From Pseudoteredinibacter isoporae (lineage in GTDB: Bacteria > Pseudomonadota > Gammaproteobacteria > Pseudomonadales > Cellvibrionaceae): a DNA stretch of 64,000 nucleotides. The position numbers and the translations under genes were made by a program. This document shows positions 26,480-35,293 of this stretch, piece by piece (within the stretch, counting starts at the first letter, position 1; every line of letters begins with the position of its first letter). The notes below the pieces were generated by a model that had not been told where the DNA came from, ran no database searches, and saw only the letters and a list, made by a program, of their open reading frames with translations. The stretch lies in assembly GCF_011602085.1 (NCBI RefSeq), contig NZ_JAAONY010000001.1, positions 1,860,001 through 1,924,000 on the forward strand. Reading direction: 5' to 3'.

Positions 26480-27637
26480 TTATTTTTTATGGCGCGGTGA
26501 AATGTCCATCAGCTTGGTGATAATGCCGAGCATAACTTCATCGGCACCACCGCCAATCGACACCAGACGAGTATCACGATAGAAGCGGGCAATGCGGTTT
26601 TCCCACATAAAGCCCATGCCCCCCCAGTATTGCAAGCAGGCATCGGTGACTTCGCGGGAAAGACGGCCGACCTTCAGTTTTGCCATAGACGCTTTGAGGG
26701 TCACGTCTTCGCCATTGATGTAACCTTCAACGGCGTTATAAGTCAGTGCGCGCAGCGCTTCAATTTCCGTTTGCAGCTCGGCCATACGGTAGTTCACGAC
26801 TTGATTGTCCAGAACCGATTTTCCGAAGATTTGACGCTCACGGGTGTAATTGATGGTTTCTTCAATACATTGCTCCAAACCCAGAATGCCGTTGGCCGCT
26901 GCGAATAAACGCTCTTCCTGAAACTGCAACATTTGGTAAGTAAAGCCCTGACCTTCTTCACCAATCAGGTAGCGCTGGGGAACGCGCACATTGTCAAAAA
27001 AGATCTGTGCCGTATCTGAAGAGCGCATACCCAGTTTGTTCAAACGATCAGAAAAACTGATACCGGGTAGATCTGTGGGTACCACGATCAGGGATTTATT
27101 GACGTAGGGTTTGTCATCGGATGTGTTGGCCAGCAAACAAATAAAATCTGCCTGGGTAGAATTGGTGATCCACATTTTGGTGCCGTTGATGATGTAGTCG
27201 TCACCATCTTTGCGTGCGGTGGTTTTAATGTTGGCGACATCAGAGCCAGCGTGTGGTTCACTCACGCCAATGGAGACAACTTTTTCACCGGCAATGGCCG
27301 GGGCCAAAAATTCGTGACGCAATTCATCGTTACCAAATTTGGCCAGGGCAGGGGTGGCCATGTCGGTTTGTACGCCGATACCCATCGGCACGCCACCACA
27401 GTGTGCTGACCCCAAGGCTTCCGAGAAGGCAATCTGGTAACTGTAGTCCAGACCCATACCACCGAATTCTTCCGGTTTGGCAATACCTAAGAGACCGAGC
27501 GCGCCCATTTTTTTGAACAGTTCTTTGGCCGGGAAAATTCCAGCTTCTTCCCACTCTTCCACATAAGGATTAATTTCTTTTTCAACAAACGCTTTGGTGG
27601 TGCGCATGATTTCATGATGTTGTTCGTTATACAGCAT
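26480..27637 (-). CDS. atuD: Acyl-CoA dehydrogenase, AtuD-like (citronellyl-CoA dehydrogenase)
   Basis: A 385-residue FAD acyl-CoA dehydrogenase. The N-terminal helical part (HHEIMRTTKAFVEKEINPYV) leads to the signature SIGVSEPHAGSDVANIKTTA (about 125-144). The YIINGTKMWITNSTQADF strand follows, and the C-terminal domain has YWGGMGFMWENRIARFYRD. It should introduce the alpha-beta double bond in citronellyl-CoA (giving geranyl-CoA), passing electrons to electron-transfer flavoprotein. Assignment rests on the cluster order; isovaleryl-CoA dehydrogenases are close relatives. It starts 19 bases past the beta-subunit stop. Confidence 0.87.
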   Translation of the reverse strand: MLYNEQHHEIMRTTKAFVEKEINPYVEEWEEAGIFPAKELFKKMGALGLLGIAKPEEFGGMGLDYSYQIAFSEALGSAHCGGVPMGIGVQTDMATPALAKFGNDELRHEFLAPAIAGEKVVSIGVSEPHAGSDVANIKTTARKDGDDYIINGTKMWITNSTQADFICLLANTSDDKPYVNKSLIVVPTDLPGISFSDRLNKLGMRSSDTAQIFFDNVRVPQRYLIGEEGQGFTYQMLQFQEERLFAAANGILGLEQCIEETINYTRERQIFGKSVLDNQVVNYRMAELQTEIEALRALTYNAVEGYINGEDVTLKASMAKLKVGRLSREVTDACLQYWGGMGFMWENRIARFYRDTRLVSIGGGADEVMLGIITKLMDISPRHKK

Positions 27638-27656
27638 GGTGTAAATTCCTTAAGTG

Positions 27657-29270
27657 TTAGAGGCGAGCAACGCCAAAAGTATTTGTTTTTAGTGGGCGAG
27701 CGGCGGATTCGCGACAGATGTCCAGGGTGTAGGCCAGAACTTTGCGGGTATCGCGTGGATCGATAATGCCGTCGTCCCACATGCGGGCCGTACAGGCCAG
27801 GGCGGTCGATTGCGCTTCCAGCATATCGGCGGTTTGCTTTTCCAAACCGTCGAGCATGGCCTCATCGACCTGGCCGGCTTTTTTCATTTTGGCTTCAGCA
27901 ACAATGCGCAAAACCTGGCCGGCCTGGGCTCCACCCATTACCATGGTTTTGCTGTTGGGCCAGGCGAAAATAAAGGTCGGATCAAAGCCGCGACCACACA
28001 TGGCGTAGTTACCCGCACCATAGGAGCCGCCGACCACGATGCTGATTTTTGGAACGCTGGCGGTGGCCACTGCCTGAATGAGTTTGGAGCCGTGTTTAAT
28101 AATACCGGCCTGTTCAGATTCCGTGCCGACCATAAAACCGGTGGTGTTGTGCAGGAACAAAATAGGGATGTTGCTCTGCTCACACAACTGAATAAATTGT
28201 GCGGCTTTGGTTGCGCCGTTTGCGGTGATAGGGCCGTTGTTACCGATAACACCAACCGTTTGACCTTCAATCCACATATGGCCGCAGACGGTTTGCTGAT
28301 CGTATTCCACTTTAAAGTCCAGGAATTCAGAACCATCCGACAGACGCGCAATAATTTCGCGAACATCGTAAGGTTTTTTGGAATCGGCAGGTACAACACC
28401 CAGCAGTTCATCGGGGCTGTGTAATGGTTCTTTGAAATCTGGTTTATGACTTACCGGCAGTTGTTGGTTCCAGGGCAGGGTGGCCATGACTTCGCGAGCG
28501 ATGCGAATACCATCGGCGTCGTCTTCGGCGAGGTATTCGCCCGTGCCTGGAATGCCTGTATGCATTTCAGCGCCGCCCAGTTCTTCATCGGTGGCGACTT
28601 CACCGGTCGCGGCTTTCAGTAGTGGTGGGCCGGCGAGATACATGGTGGCCTGATTGCGCACCATAATGGTGTAATCGGATAGGCCTGGCTGATAGGCACC
28701 GCCTGCTGTGGCGCTACCGTGTACTACCGTTACCTGTGGAATACCGGCAGCCGATTTACGAGCCTGATTGGCAAAGCCTCGCCCGCCGTGGGCAAAGGTG
28801 TCGGCGGCATAGGTCAGGTTGGCGCCACCACTTTGAGCGAGCGTTACACTGGGCAGCTTATTTTCAAAGGCAATCTGCTGCATGCGCAGAGCTTTTTCCA
28901 AACCGATTGGGGTGATGGTGCCGCCTTTTACCGCGAAATTATCCACGCGAACCAGGCAGCGTACGCCGGACACGTATCCAATGCCACAAATAGAACCCGC
29001 ACCGGCACCGGTGCCGTCTTTGTCGTCATACATTTTGTAGCCGGCCAGTGAGGACAGCTCCAAATAAGGTGCGCCGGGGTCCAGTAATTTCGCCAGTCGT
29101 TCACGGGGCAGAATCATTTTACGCTTGGCGTAACGTTCTTTTTTCGACAGTTCGGTTTGATAAACCTTGTCTTCGATTTCACGCACCACATCCATGGCCG
29201 CCTGCATGGCTTCCTGGTTCTGTGCGAATTCCTCGGAATGAGGATCGATCTGGGATTCAATAATAGGCAT
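27657..29270 (-). CDS. atuC: Geranyl-CoA carboxylase-type beta (carboxyltransferase) subunit, AtuC-like
   Basis: A 537-residue carboxyltransferase of the MCC/GCC beta family. Its N-terminus (RERLAKLLDPGAPYLELSSL) and the acyl-CoA-binding segments (GGTITPIGLEKALRMQQIA; FLHNTTGFMVGTE; GSYGAGNYAMCGRGFDP) are complete. It transfers carboxyl from biotin to the gamma-carbon of an unsaturated acyl-CoA. Published work on geranyl- versus methylcrotonyl-CoA carboxylase reports a Gly (geranyl) or Phe (methylcrotonyl) that gates the pocket. Aligning that residue would decide; I cannot place it reliably by eye. The operon order favours geranyl-CoA. Confidence 0.88.
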   Translation of the reverse strand: MPIIESQIDPHSEEFAQNQEAMQAAMDVVREIEDKVYQTELSKKERYAKRKMILPRERLAKLLDPGAPYLELSSLAGYKMYDDKDGTGAGAGSICGIGYVSGVRCLVRVDNFAVKGGTITPIGLEKALRMQQIAFENKLPSVTLAQSGGANLTYAADTFAHGGRGFANQARKSAAGIPQVTVVHGSATAGGAYQPGLSDYTIMVRNQATMYLAGPPLLKAATGEVATDEELGGAEMHTGIPGTGEYLAEDDADGIRIAREVMATLPWNQQLPVSHKPDFKEPLHSPDELLGVVPADSKKPYDVREIIARLSDGSEFLDFKVEYDQQTVCGHMWIEGQTVGVIGNNGPITANGATKAAQFIQLCEQSNIPILFLHNTTGFMVGTESEQAGIIKHGSKLIQAVATASVPKISIVVGGSYGAGNYAMCGRGFDPTFIFAWPNSKTMVMGGAQAGQVLRIVAEAKMKKAGQVDEAMLDGLEKQTADMLEAQSTALACTARMWDDGIIDPRDTRKVLAYTLDICRESAARPLKTNTFGVARL

Positions 29271-29305
29271 AAGTTTGTTCTCTAAATCCGGGTCCGTATG
29301 CTGGC

Positions 29306-30181
29306 CTAGTTTTTCAGTACGTCTGGCAATTCAGCACGGTGAAAACCGTTATAGGTATCGGTGTTTTCCACTTTGCCGGGTGGCAGTGGAAATAGGGCGG
29401 GTGCAGAACCCATGCTGGCAGCACCGTCAACACGAAGAATTTGCCCTGAAATAAAGTTCGCGCCTTCGCTGAGCAGGAAACACAGCACGGAAGCAATTTC
29501 CGCCTCGCTGGCAATGCGGCCTAAAGGTACGTGATTTTTCAGATTGCGAATGCTTTCTTTCATCCAGTCCGGGTAGGTATCGAAACCGGAAGAGGCCACC
29601 CAGCCAGGTGCCACCGCATTGACACGTACACCATAACGCCCCCATTCCCAGGCAGCGGTCTTGGTGAAATTCTCCATGCCGGCGCGAGCCGCCCCGGAGT
29701 GCCCCATACCGGGCATACCATTGAGGTTGTCCGCGGTGATGTTGACGATGTTGCCGCCGTGTTCCTGGAAGTGCTGCTTGTAAAGCTCACGGGCCATCAG
29801 AAATCCACCCACGAGGTTGGAGCGAACCACGGTTTCAAAGCCTTTTTGGCTGATCGCTTCCAATGGTGAAGGAAATTGACCGCCGGCATTGTTGACCAAG
29901 CCATGAATGCGCTCATTGTTTTTGAGAATGTCGGCAATGACTTCGGTGACTTTCTCTTCGTCGCGAATATCAATGCTGTGACATTCGACTTGTCCACCAT
30001 CGGCTTTGATTTCAGCGGCGGTATTTTCCAGCTTGTCTATTGAACGCCCCAGCAGCACAACTTTGGCGCCCAAACTGGAAAGCTCATGGGCTGTGCAGCG
30101 GCCAATGCCACTGCCACCGCCGGTGACAACAATGGTTTTGCCGGCAAAACTGCCGGCCGCTAATGTGGATTGATAGCTCAT
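29306..30181 (-). CDS. atuB: Short-chain dehydrogenase/reductase, AtuB-like
   Basis: A 291-residue SDR with TGGGSGIGRCTAHEL (about 20-34), NNAGGQFPSP (about 96) and a region with conserved GHSGAARAGMENFTKTAAWE. The usual YxxxK tyrosine appears replaced at HSGAARAG (Ser-Gly-Ala-Ala-Arg in the expected place), as in 2,4-dienoyl-CoA-reductase-like or trans-enoyl reductase-like SDRs, where Tyr is absent. In the atu cluster the equivalent gene precedes the carboxylase beta subunit, as here. Its step in the pathway is not firmly known; citronellol/citronellal oxidation has been suggested for AtuB/AtuG. 42 bases separate it from the BKACE gene. Confidence 0.83.
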   Translation of the reverse strand: MSYQSTLAAGSFAGKTIVVTGGGSGIGRCTAHELSSLGAKVVLLGRSIDKLENTAAEIKADGGQVECHSIDIRDEEKVTEVIADILKNNERIHGLVNNAGGQFPSPLEAISQKGFETVVRSNLVGGFLMARELYKQHFQEHGGNIVNITADNLNGMPGMGHSGAARAGMENFTKTAAWEWGRYGVRVNAVAPGWVASSGFDTYPDWMKESIRNLKNHVPLGRIASEAEIASVLCFLLSEGANFISGQILRVDGAASMGSAPALFPLPPGKVENTDTYNGFHRAELPDVLKN

Positions 30182-30223
30182 ATTCAGTTCCTACTCCGGA
30201 ATATCGATGCTGACTGGCAATGC

Positions 30224-31078
30224 TTAGAGGAATAGCTCGCGAGCTTCTTGCGGGCTGGCAACTTCACGGCCGGCTTCGCGGGCGATATTGGCCAGGGCTT
30301 CAATCAATTGCCCGTTGCCAGTGGTCTTGCTGCCATCGGGAAGGTAGAAAGTATCTTCAACACCGGTACGCAGGTTGCCACCCAGTTCGGCGGTTTTGCG
30401 ATGGGTATCCCAGATTTCCTGGCGACCAATCAACGTGGTTTGCCACTGGGAGCCCGGCTTCATGTATTTCACCAGCAGTTCCAGCAGATCCGGATCACAA
30501 GGCATACCTGAGGCGACACCCATGACGAAGTTATAGTGGGCTTTCTCCACCATGCCCACGTCCTGGAACATATTGACCGAACGGACGATACCTACGTCAA
30601 AGCACTCAAATTCAGGGCGGGTACCGCTCTCGGCCATACAGTCCAGCATTTCCTGGATTTTCTCTACCGGGTTATCAAACAACATCGGTGGCCATGCCCA
30701 GGTGCCGTTGGAGCGGGTTTTCAGGTAGTTCAAGCTGCCGGAGTTCATGGCAGCAATTTCGGGTTTGCCTGCACGCAGACAGGCCATTGGGCCTTCCTGT
30801 TTACGGCCTGGTACACCCGTGGAGAAGTTCAGAATGACATCGGGACAGGCTTCGCGGATAGCGTCGGAGATCGCACAGGCCACCTCGGGCTCCCAGCTGG
30901 GCATATGACCCTGGCCTTCTTCCTGCTTGCGGAAGTGGACATGCATACAGCTGGCGCCGGCGTTGTATGCGTCGCGGGCTGAGTCGGCCATCTCTTTGAT
31001 GGTCACTGGCACTGGATGCTGTTTGGGGTCGGTTAATACACCGGTGAGAGAACAGGTAATTACGGCCTTATTAGACAT
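30224..31078 (-). CDS. Beta-keto acid cleavage enzyme (BKACE/DUF849) at the atuA position
   Basis: A 284-residue DUF849 protein. The zinc-binding HVHFR (H46, H48) follows the strand AYNAGASCM, and further family blocks are VILNFSTGVPGR, MNSGSLNY, the catalytic-Glu segment LRTGVEDTFY, and a C-terminal NGQLIEALANIAREAGRE. BKACE enzymes react a beta-keto acid with acetyl-CoA to give acetoacetate and a new acyl-CoA. It is the first gene of the operon, where Pseudomonas carries the unrelated, about 600-residue AtuA. It could therefore perform or replace the chain-cleavage step of terpenoid breakdown. That is inference from position; the substrate is unknown. Confidence 0.85.
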   Translation of the reverse strand: MSNKAVITCSLTGVLTDPKQHPVPVTIKEMADSARDAYNAGASCMHVHFRKQEEGQGHMPSWEPEVACAISDAIREACPDVILNFSTGVPGRKQEGPMACLRAGKPEIAAMNSGSLNYLKTRSNGTWAWPPMLFDNPVEKIQEMLDCMAESGTRPEFECFDVGIVRSVNMFQDVGMVEKAHYNFVMGVASGMPCDPDLLELLVKYMKPGSQWQTTLIGRQEIWDTHRKTAELGGNLRTGVEDTFYLPDGSKTTGNGQLIEALANIAREAGREVASPQEARELFL

Positions 31079-31136
31079 GGTTGGCTCCCGCTATTGTCTT
31101 TGTTTGGAAGTGGTCACTTACTTAAGTTTTTGCTTG

Positions 31137-31152
31137 CCAAGCAAGCGCTTGG
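31137..31152. promoter_or_regulatory. TetR-type operator 2 (downstream of the start site)
   Basis: CCAAGC-N4-GCTTGG, the same symmetrical layout as operator 1, 37 bases away centre to centre. It would lie just downstream of the expected transcription start near 31160, positioned to block elongation or to cooperate with operator 1. Confidence 0.7.
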
Positions 31153-31166
31153 TGTTGATAATGGCA

Positions 31167-31196
31167 ACATTAACCAAGCAGGCGCTTGGTTGTCAA
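31167..31196 (-). promoter_or_regulatory. Sigma-70-type promoter of the atu operon
   Basis: On the minus strand TTGACA (31191-31196) is a perfect -35. TAATGT (31167-31172) is an acceptable -10 with an 18-base spacer. Transcription would start near 31160 with a leader of about 80 bases. The spacer is filled by operator 1. Confidence 0.6.
31174..31189. promoter_or_regulatory. TetR-type operator 1 (inside the promoter spacer)
   Basis: CCAAGC-N4-GCTTGG; with two more flanking bases on each side the arms are eight bases (AACCAAGC / GCTTGGTT, 31172-31191). It sits between the -35 and -10 of the operon promoter, so a bound repressor would exclude RNA polymerase. AtuR of Pseudomonas aeruginosa is reported to bind two inverted repeats in the corresponding intergenic region. 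Confidence 0.75.
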
Positions 31197-31506
31197 TAAG
31201 ATGGCTTGAAATTTTAATGACAAAAGTGATGAATCCGGGGCTTTTGTCGCTCTGGGCAGCTGGTGCGGGTTAATTGGCCAATCCATCGACTGCCAGGGCT
31301 TTGGCTCTTTCCGGCGACTGGCTTGCCTTTATAATGTGCTGCTTTCGCATTTCGGGTCACCATTCCCGATTTGAGTCGTTACAAAGAAAAATTGAAGTGA
31401 GCAGGAGCAAGCCGGGAAAGCACACCAGATAGCATTGCCCCGGCGCTGGACTGCTAACCAGAGGTCTTAAAGAGATCTTATAAATAAACTGTAATACCTA
31501 GCAAAG

Positions 31507-32148
31507 GTGGGGCTTATTATTGTGCACGGTGCCTTGAATCAATTGCCTGAAGTTCCTGTTCTCGTAGCCGACGGGGTGATTACTGACCCGGAGTCCGCGA
31601 AAGGGCGTTTACTGGCGGCCTCAGCCAGCCTGTTTAAACAAAAAGGATTTGCTCGTACCACTGTACGTGATATCGCAGCTGAGGTTGGTATCCTTTCTGG
31701 CAGTATCTTCCATCACTTTCCTAATAAAGAGAGTATTTTACTGGCGGTGATGAGCGAAGCCATTTCTCTGGCGTTGGCACGTATGCATAAAGCCGTCGAA
31801 GGTGAGCAGGATGTGGTGAAAAAGTTTCGGGCTCTGGTGCGTTGTGAGTTAGAGGCGATTCACGGCTTTACCGGCGTTGGTTTTACCTTGTTGTCATCCG
31901 AGTGGCGTTATCTTTCTGAGACCAGCCAAAAAGAAGTACTGAAGCTGCGTGATGAATACGAAAGTTTTCATCGCAATGTCTATGCCGAGGCGAAAGCCCA
32001 GGGCTTGATTAAAGTGGAGCCTTTTTTCCTGCGTCATTTCCTTCGTGGTGCGCTTGCCGAAACCGGTCATTGGTTTCATTTGGATGGTAACTATTCTTTG
32101 GACGAGTTGGTCGAACAGGTTTGTTTAACAGCGGCTTTGCCAAAATAA
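31507..32148 (+). CDS. atuR: TetR-family repressor, AtuR-like
   Basis: A 213-residue TetR regulator. The DNA-binding domain is about residues 33-80 (GRLLAASASLFKQKGFARTT, then VRDIAAEVGILSGSIFHHFPNKESIL) and is followed by a helical ligand domain. It is divergent from the atu-type operon, and two symmetrical operators lie in the shared region. It probably represses the operon until an acyl-CoA intermediate or the terpenoid acid binds. The start is not certain: both candidate codons are GTG (31507 and 31522). The reading from 31507 is kept; 31522 has a G-rich tract (31506-31512) at a longer distance. It converges on dnaE2. Confidence 0.82.
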   Translation: MGLIIVHGALNQLPEVPVLVADGVITDPESAKGRLLAASASLFKQKGFARTTVRDIAAEVGILSGSIFHHFPNKESILLAVMSEAISLALARMHKAVEGEQDVVKKFRALVRCELEAIHGFTGVGFTLLSSEWRYLSETSQKEVLKLRDEYESFHRNVYAEAKAQGLIKVEPFFLRHFLRGALAETGHWFHLDGNYSLDELVEQVCLTAALPK

Positions 32149-32202
32149 GTTGCATGTCTGTGCTGGCACTGGAACGTCGGTTTTGTACGGACTACTAATT
32201 CT

Positions 32203-35200
32203 TTAATGAAAATCCCGGGATTTGCTGCGGAGCCGACCGAGTAGATCGGTATGGTCAAGCAGTTTGCCGGCAACAATATGAGTAACCCCGGCCGCCTGTT
32301 CTACAATTCCTTTTACTTCAAGAATTTTCGCCTGTAGAAACGGTTTCTTTTGTGCGCGGGCAGTGGCAGCCCAAACAATAATATTCATTTGCCCGAACTC
32401 ATCTTCCAATGTGACAAAGGTTACTCCTGAAGCGGTTCCTGGGCTTTGTCGGCTGGTCACCAGACCAATGGTTTGTACAATTTGTCCATTGCGGCAATTG
32501 CTCAGGCTTTGTGCATTGGGGTAATTCTGAAAAAAGCCACGTTGGCGTAACAGAGTAATTGGGTGTTGCTCCAGGCTTAGCCCCATGCTGCGATAATCTT
32601 CCAGAAGATTTTCCTCGGCACTGGGTTGGAAGTTTAGCTGATGATGCTCGTTAACTTCGGCCACCAGACTGTCTTCAGTATGACCAATAGCATTATCCCA
32701 GCGCGCCTGAAAACGATGCTTGCTGAAGTTGCGCAGGGCATTGGCACTGGCGAGGGCTTCTATGGCATGTCGGTTCAAAGAAAGTTTCTGCAAGTCCTGC
32801 ATGCAGTTGGGCCTGTACTGTTCAATGCGCGCGGCCGCTTCCTGATTTAATCCTTTCACCTGCTTTAAGCCCAAGCGCAATGCATCACCTTCCATGCTGT
32901 GCTCCCAATGAGAAACTTGTACACACACGGGCAACACTTTAACGCCATGACGGCGAGCATCCTGAATTAATTGAGCTGGGCTGTAAAACCCCATAGGTTG
33001 GCTATTCAGCAGGGCGCAGCAGAATTCAGCGGGAAAGTAATATTTCAACCAGGCCGAGGTGTAGGCCAGAATGGCAAAACTGGCAGAGTGTGACTCCGGA
33101 AAACCGTATTCACCAAACCCCAGAATTTGTTGAAAAATACGTTCGGCGTATTCGCTGTCGTAACCTCGTTCGTTCATACCGTCGATCAACTTTTGCCGAA
33201 AACCGTGGAGCTGCCCGGTTTTTTTCCAGCTGGCCATGGCTCGCCGCAATTGATCGGCTTCGCCACCACTAAAACCGGCCGCAACCATGGCAACCTGAAT
33301 CACTTGCTCCTGAAAAATGGGTACGCCGTAGGTGCGTTCCAGAACCGAGCGCAGGGCTTCAGAAGGATAGTCGGCTTCTTCTTCACCGTTTCGGCGTTTC
33401 AGATAGGGGTGCACCATGTCTCCCTGAATCGGCCCCGGGCGAACAATGGCAATTTGCACCACCAGATCATAATAGCAACGGGGTTTTAAACGCGGCAGCA
33501 TGCTCATTTGTGCGCGGGATTCAATCTGAAAAACCCCGACGGTATCGGCCCGTTGAATCAGCTCATAAACCTGGGGGTCTTCCTGCATCTGCCCAATTTC
33601 TGCAATGCTGTAACGATGTTGATAGCGCTGTTCAATAAGATCAAAGCTGCGCCGGATAGCACTCAGCATGCCCAAAGACAGAACATCCACTTTCAGTAAG
33701 CCCAGCGATTCCAGATCGTCTTTATCCCACTGAATCACTGTGCGCTCATCCATGGCGGCGTTTTCCACTGGAACCAGGTGATGCAGTGGGCCGGCGGCAA
33801 TGACAAATCCGCCTACATGCTGGGACAAATGGCGGGGAAAGCCGCGTAATTCCTCGACGTACTTCATCAGTTGCTGGCTGCGTTTACTGTGCAGATCCAG
33901 ACCCAGATCCTGAAGCTGTTCCGGCCAGGGCGTACCGTCACGACGATTGATGTTTTTAATAAAATAATCCATACGACTTTCGGCAAAGCCCAAAGCTTTA
34001 CCCACTTCTCGCAAGGCACTTTTTAAACGATAGGTGATCACTGTGGCCGCAAGGGCTGCCCGCTCACGGCCGTACTTGCTGTAGATATATTGAATGACTT
34101 CTTCACGACGCTGGCTTTCAAAGTCAACATCGATATCCGGTGGTTCATCGCGTTCTTTGGATATAAAGCGTTCGAACAGTACCGAAATTTTGGCCGGATT
34201 AACGGCGGTGATCTCCAGGCAATAACAGACAATCGAGTTGGCCGCCGAGCCGCGACCTTGATAGAGAATTTTCTGCTTTTGGGCGAACTGAACAATATCG
34301 TAAATGGTCAGAAAAAAATATTCATAAGCTTGTTCTTCGATCAGACACAGTTCTTTTTCAATAATGCTTTGAATATCTTTTGGGGTGCCTTCGGGAAAGC
34401 GTTTCTCGCAGCCTGCCTGCACCAACTGACGCAGATAAGTAATCGCGCTCAACCCTTTTGGCACCAGTTCGCTGGGGTTCTGGTACTTCAGTTTGCGGAG
34501 TGAAAACTGGCAGCGCCTGGCAATGCTCAAGCTGTTCATCAGATCGCTTGCGGGAAATAATTGGTGCAGTTTGTCGACGGAACGCAGACAGGCTTCCCGG
34601 TTGCTGCTCAAACGACGACCCAGGTCGGCAACGGGTTCGCCCACTTTGATAGCACTCACAATATGTTGCAGGGCTTGCCGTTCCGGGCTGTGCATCAATG
34701 CCCCGCCACAGGCACAACGATGAATACCCAGTTCCTCTGAAAGATCATTCCAATAAGTCAGAATATGATGCTCGCCGCCCAGTAAGCGACGACGATAGGC
34801 CAGCCACAAGCGTTCCCCCTGGGTTTGTTTCAGCCACTTGCCCCAATGTTGATTGTATTTTTCGTGTTGACGATCGAGCGTGTTATGGCGTTTGTGATTG
34901 ACCGGTAGAGGCAGCCATAGCACAAAGCAATGTTGCAGGCTGCGCAAATCCCAGGGGTCCAATTGGTATTCGCCTTTACCGGCGCGTCGGCGGGCATGGG
35001 TGATCAAGCGACACAGTTCACTGTATGCCGCTTGATTGGGACACAGCAGCACGAACTCCAGTTCTTCCTGATAACGAAAAAAACTGCCAATGATCAAATT
35101 CAGTTTGAGTTTTTCCTGTTGAATACAATGGTGAGCACGCACAACACCAGCCAGTGAGCATTCATCCGTAATGGCAATCGCTTCGTAATTTAAAAAGGCG

Positions 35201-35283
35201 GCACGGCGTACCAGCTCCTCCGGGTGGGAGGCGCCTTCCAGAAAACTGAAATTGGATTGGCACATCAATTCGGCATACGTCAT
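32203..35283 (-). CDS. dnaE2: Error-prone DNA polymerase III alpha-like subunit
   Basis: A 1,026-residue C-family polymerase of the DnaE2/ImuC type. It has an N-terminal PHP domain (AELMCQSNFSFLEGASHPEE), the polymerase palm with catalytic aspartates in PDIDVDFE near residue 380, a helix-hairpin-helix region, and a C-terminal OB fold (VTFVTLEDEFGQMNIIVW). It is shorter than replicative DnaE, as usual for this type. With ImuA and ImuB it makes the SOS mutasome that copies past lesions. It is third in the imuA-imuB-dnaE2 operon, ten bases after imuB, under the LexA box at 37634-37649. Confidence 0.95.
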   Translation of the reverse strand: MTYAELMCQSNFSFLEGASHPEELVRRAAFLNYEAIAITDECSLAGVVRAHHCIQQEKLKLNLIIGSFFRYQEELEFVLLCPNQAAYSELCRLITHARRRAGKGEYQLDPWDLRSLQHCFVLWLPLPVNHKRHNTLDRQHEKYNQHWGKWLKQTQGERLWLAYRRRLLGGEHHILTYWNDLSEELGIHRCACGGALMHSPERQALQHIVSAIKVGEPVADLGRRLSSNREACLRSVDKLHQLFPASDLMNSLSIARRCQFSLRKLKYQNPSELVPKGLSAITYLRQLVQAGCEKRFPEGTPKDIQSIIEKELCLIEEQAYEYFFLTIYDIVQFAQKQKILYQGRGSAANSIVCYCLEITAVNPAKISVLFERFISKERDEPPDIDVDFESQRREEVIQYIYSKYGRERAALAATVITYRLKSALREVGKALGFAESRMDYFIKNINRRDGTPWPEQLQDLGLDLHSKRSQQLMKYVEELRGFPRHLSQHVGGFVIAAGPLHHLVPVENAAMDERTVIQWDKDDLESLGLLKVDVLSLGMLSAIRRSFDLIEQRYQHRYSIAEIGQMQEDPQVYELIQRADTVGVFQIESRAQMSMLPRLKPRCYYDLVVQIAIVRPGPIQGDMVHPYLKRRNGEEEADYPSEALRSVLERTYGVPIFQEQVIQVAMVAAGFSGGEADQLRRAMASWKKTGQLHGFRQKLIDGMNERGYDSEYAERIFQQILGFGEYGFPESHSASFAILAYTSAWLKYYFPAEFCCALLNSQPMGFYSPAQLIQDARRHGVKVLPVCVQVSHWEHSMEGDALRLGLKQVKGLNQEAAARIEQYRPNCMQDLQKLSLNRHAIEALASANALRNFSKHRFQARWDNAIGHTEDSLVAEVNEHHQLNFQPSAEENLLEDYRSMGLSLEQHPITLLRQRGFFQNYPNAQSLSNCRNGQIVQTIGLVTSRQSPGTASGVTFVTLEDEFGQMNIIVWAATARAQKKPFLQAKILEVKGIVEQAAGVTHIVAGKLLDHTDLLGRLRSKSRDFH

Positions 35284-35293
35284 GGCTTAATCC

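Larger units (their letters stand above)
31079..31506. other. Divergent control region between the atu operon and its TetR gene
   Basis: 428 bases without a gene. The operon-proximal part holds two matching operators and a promoter, described separately. The TetR-proximal part (about 31210-31500) holds no clear repeat or structured RNA that I can name. Confidence 0.6.
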
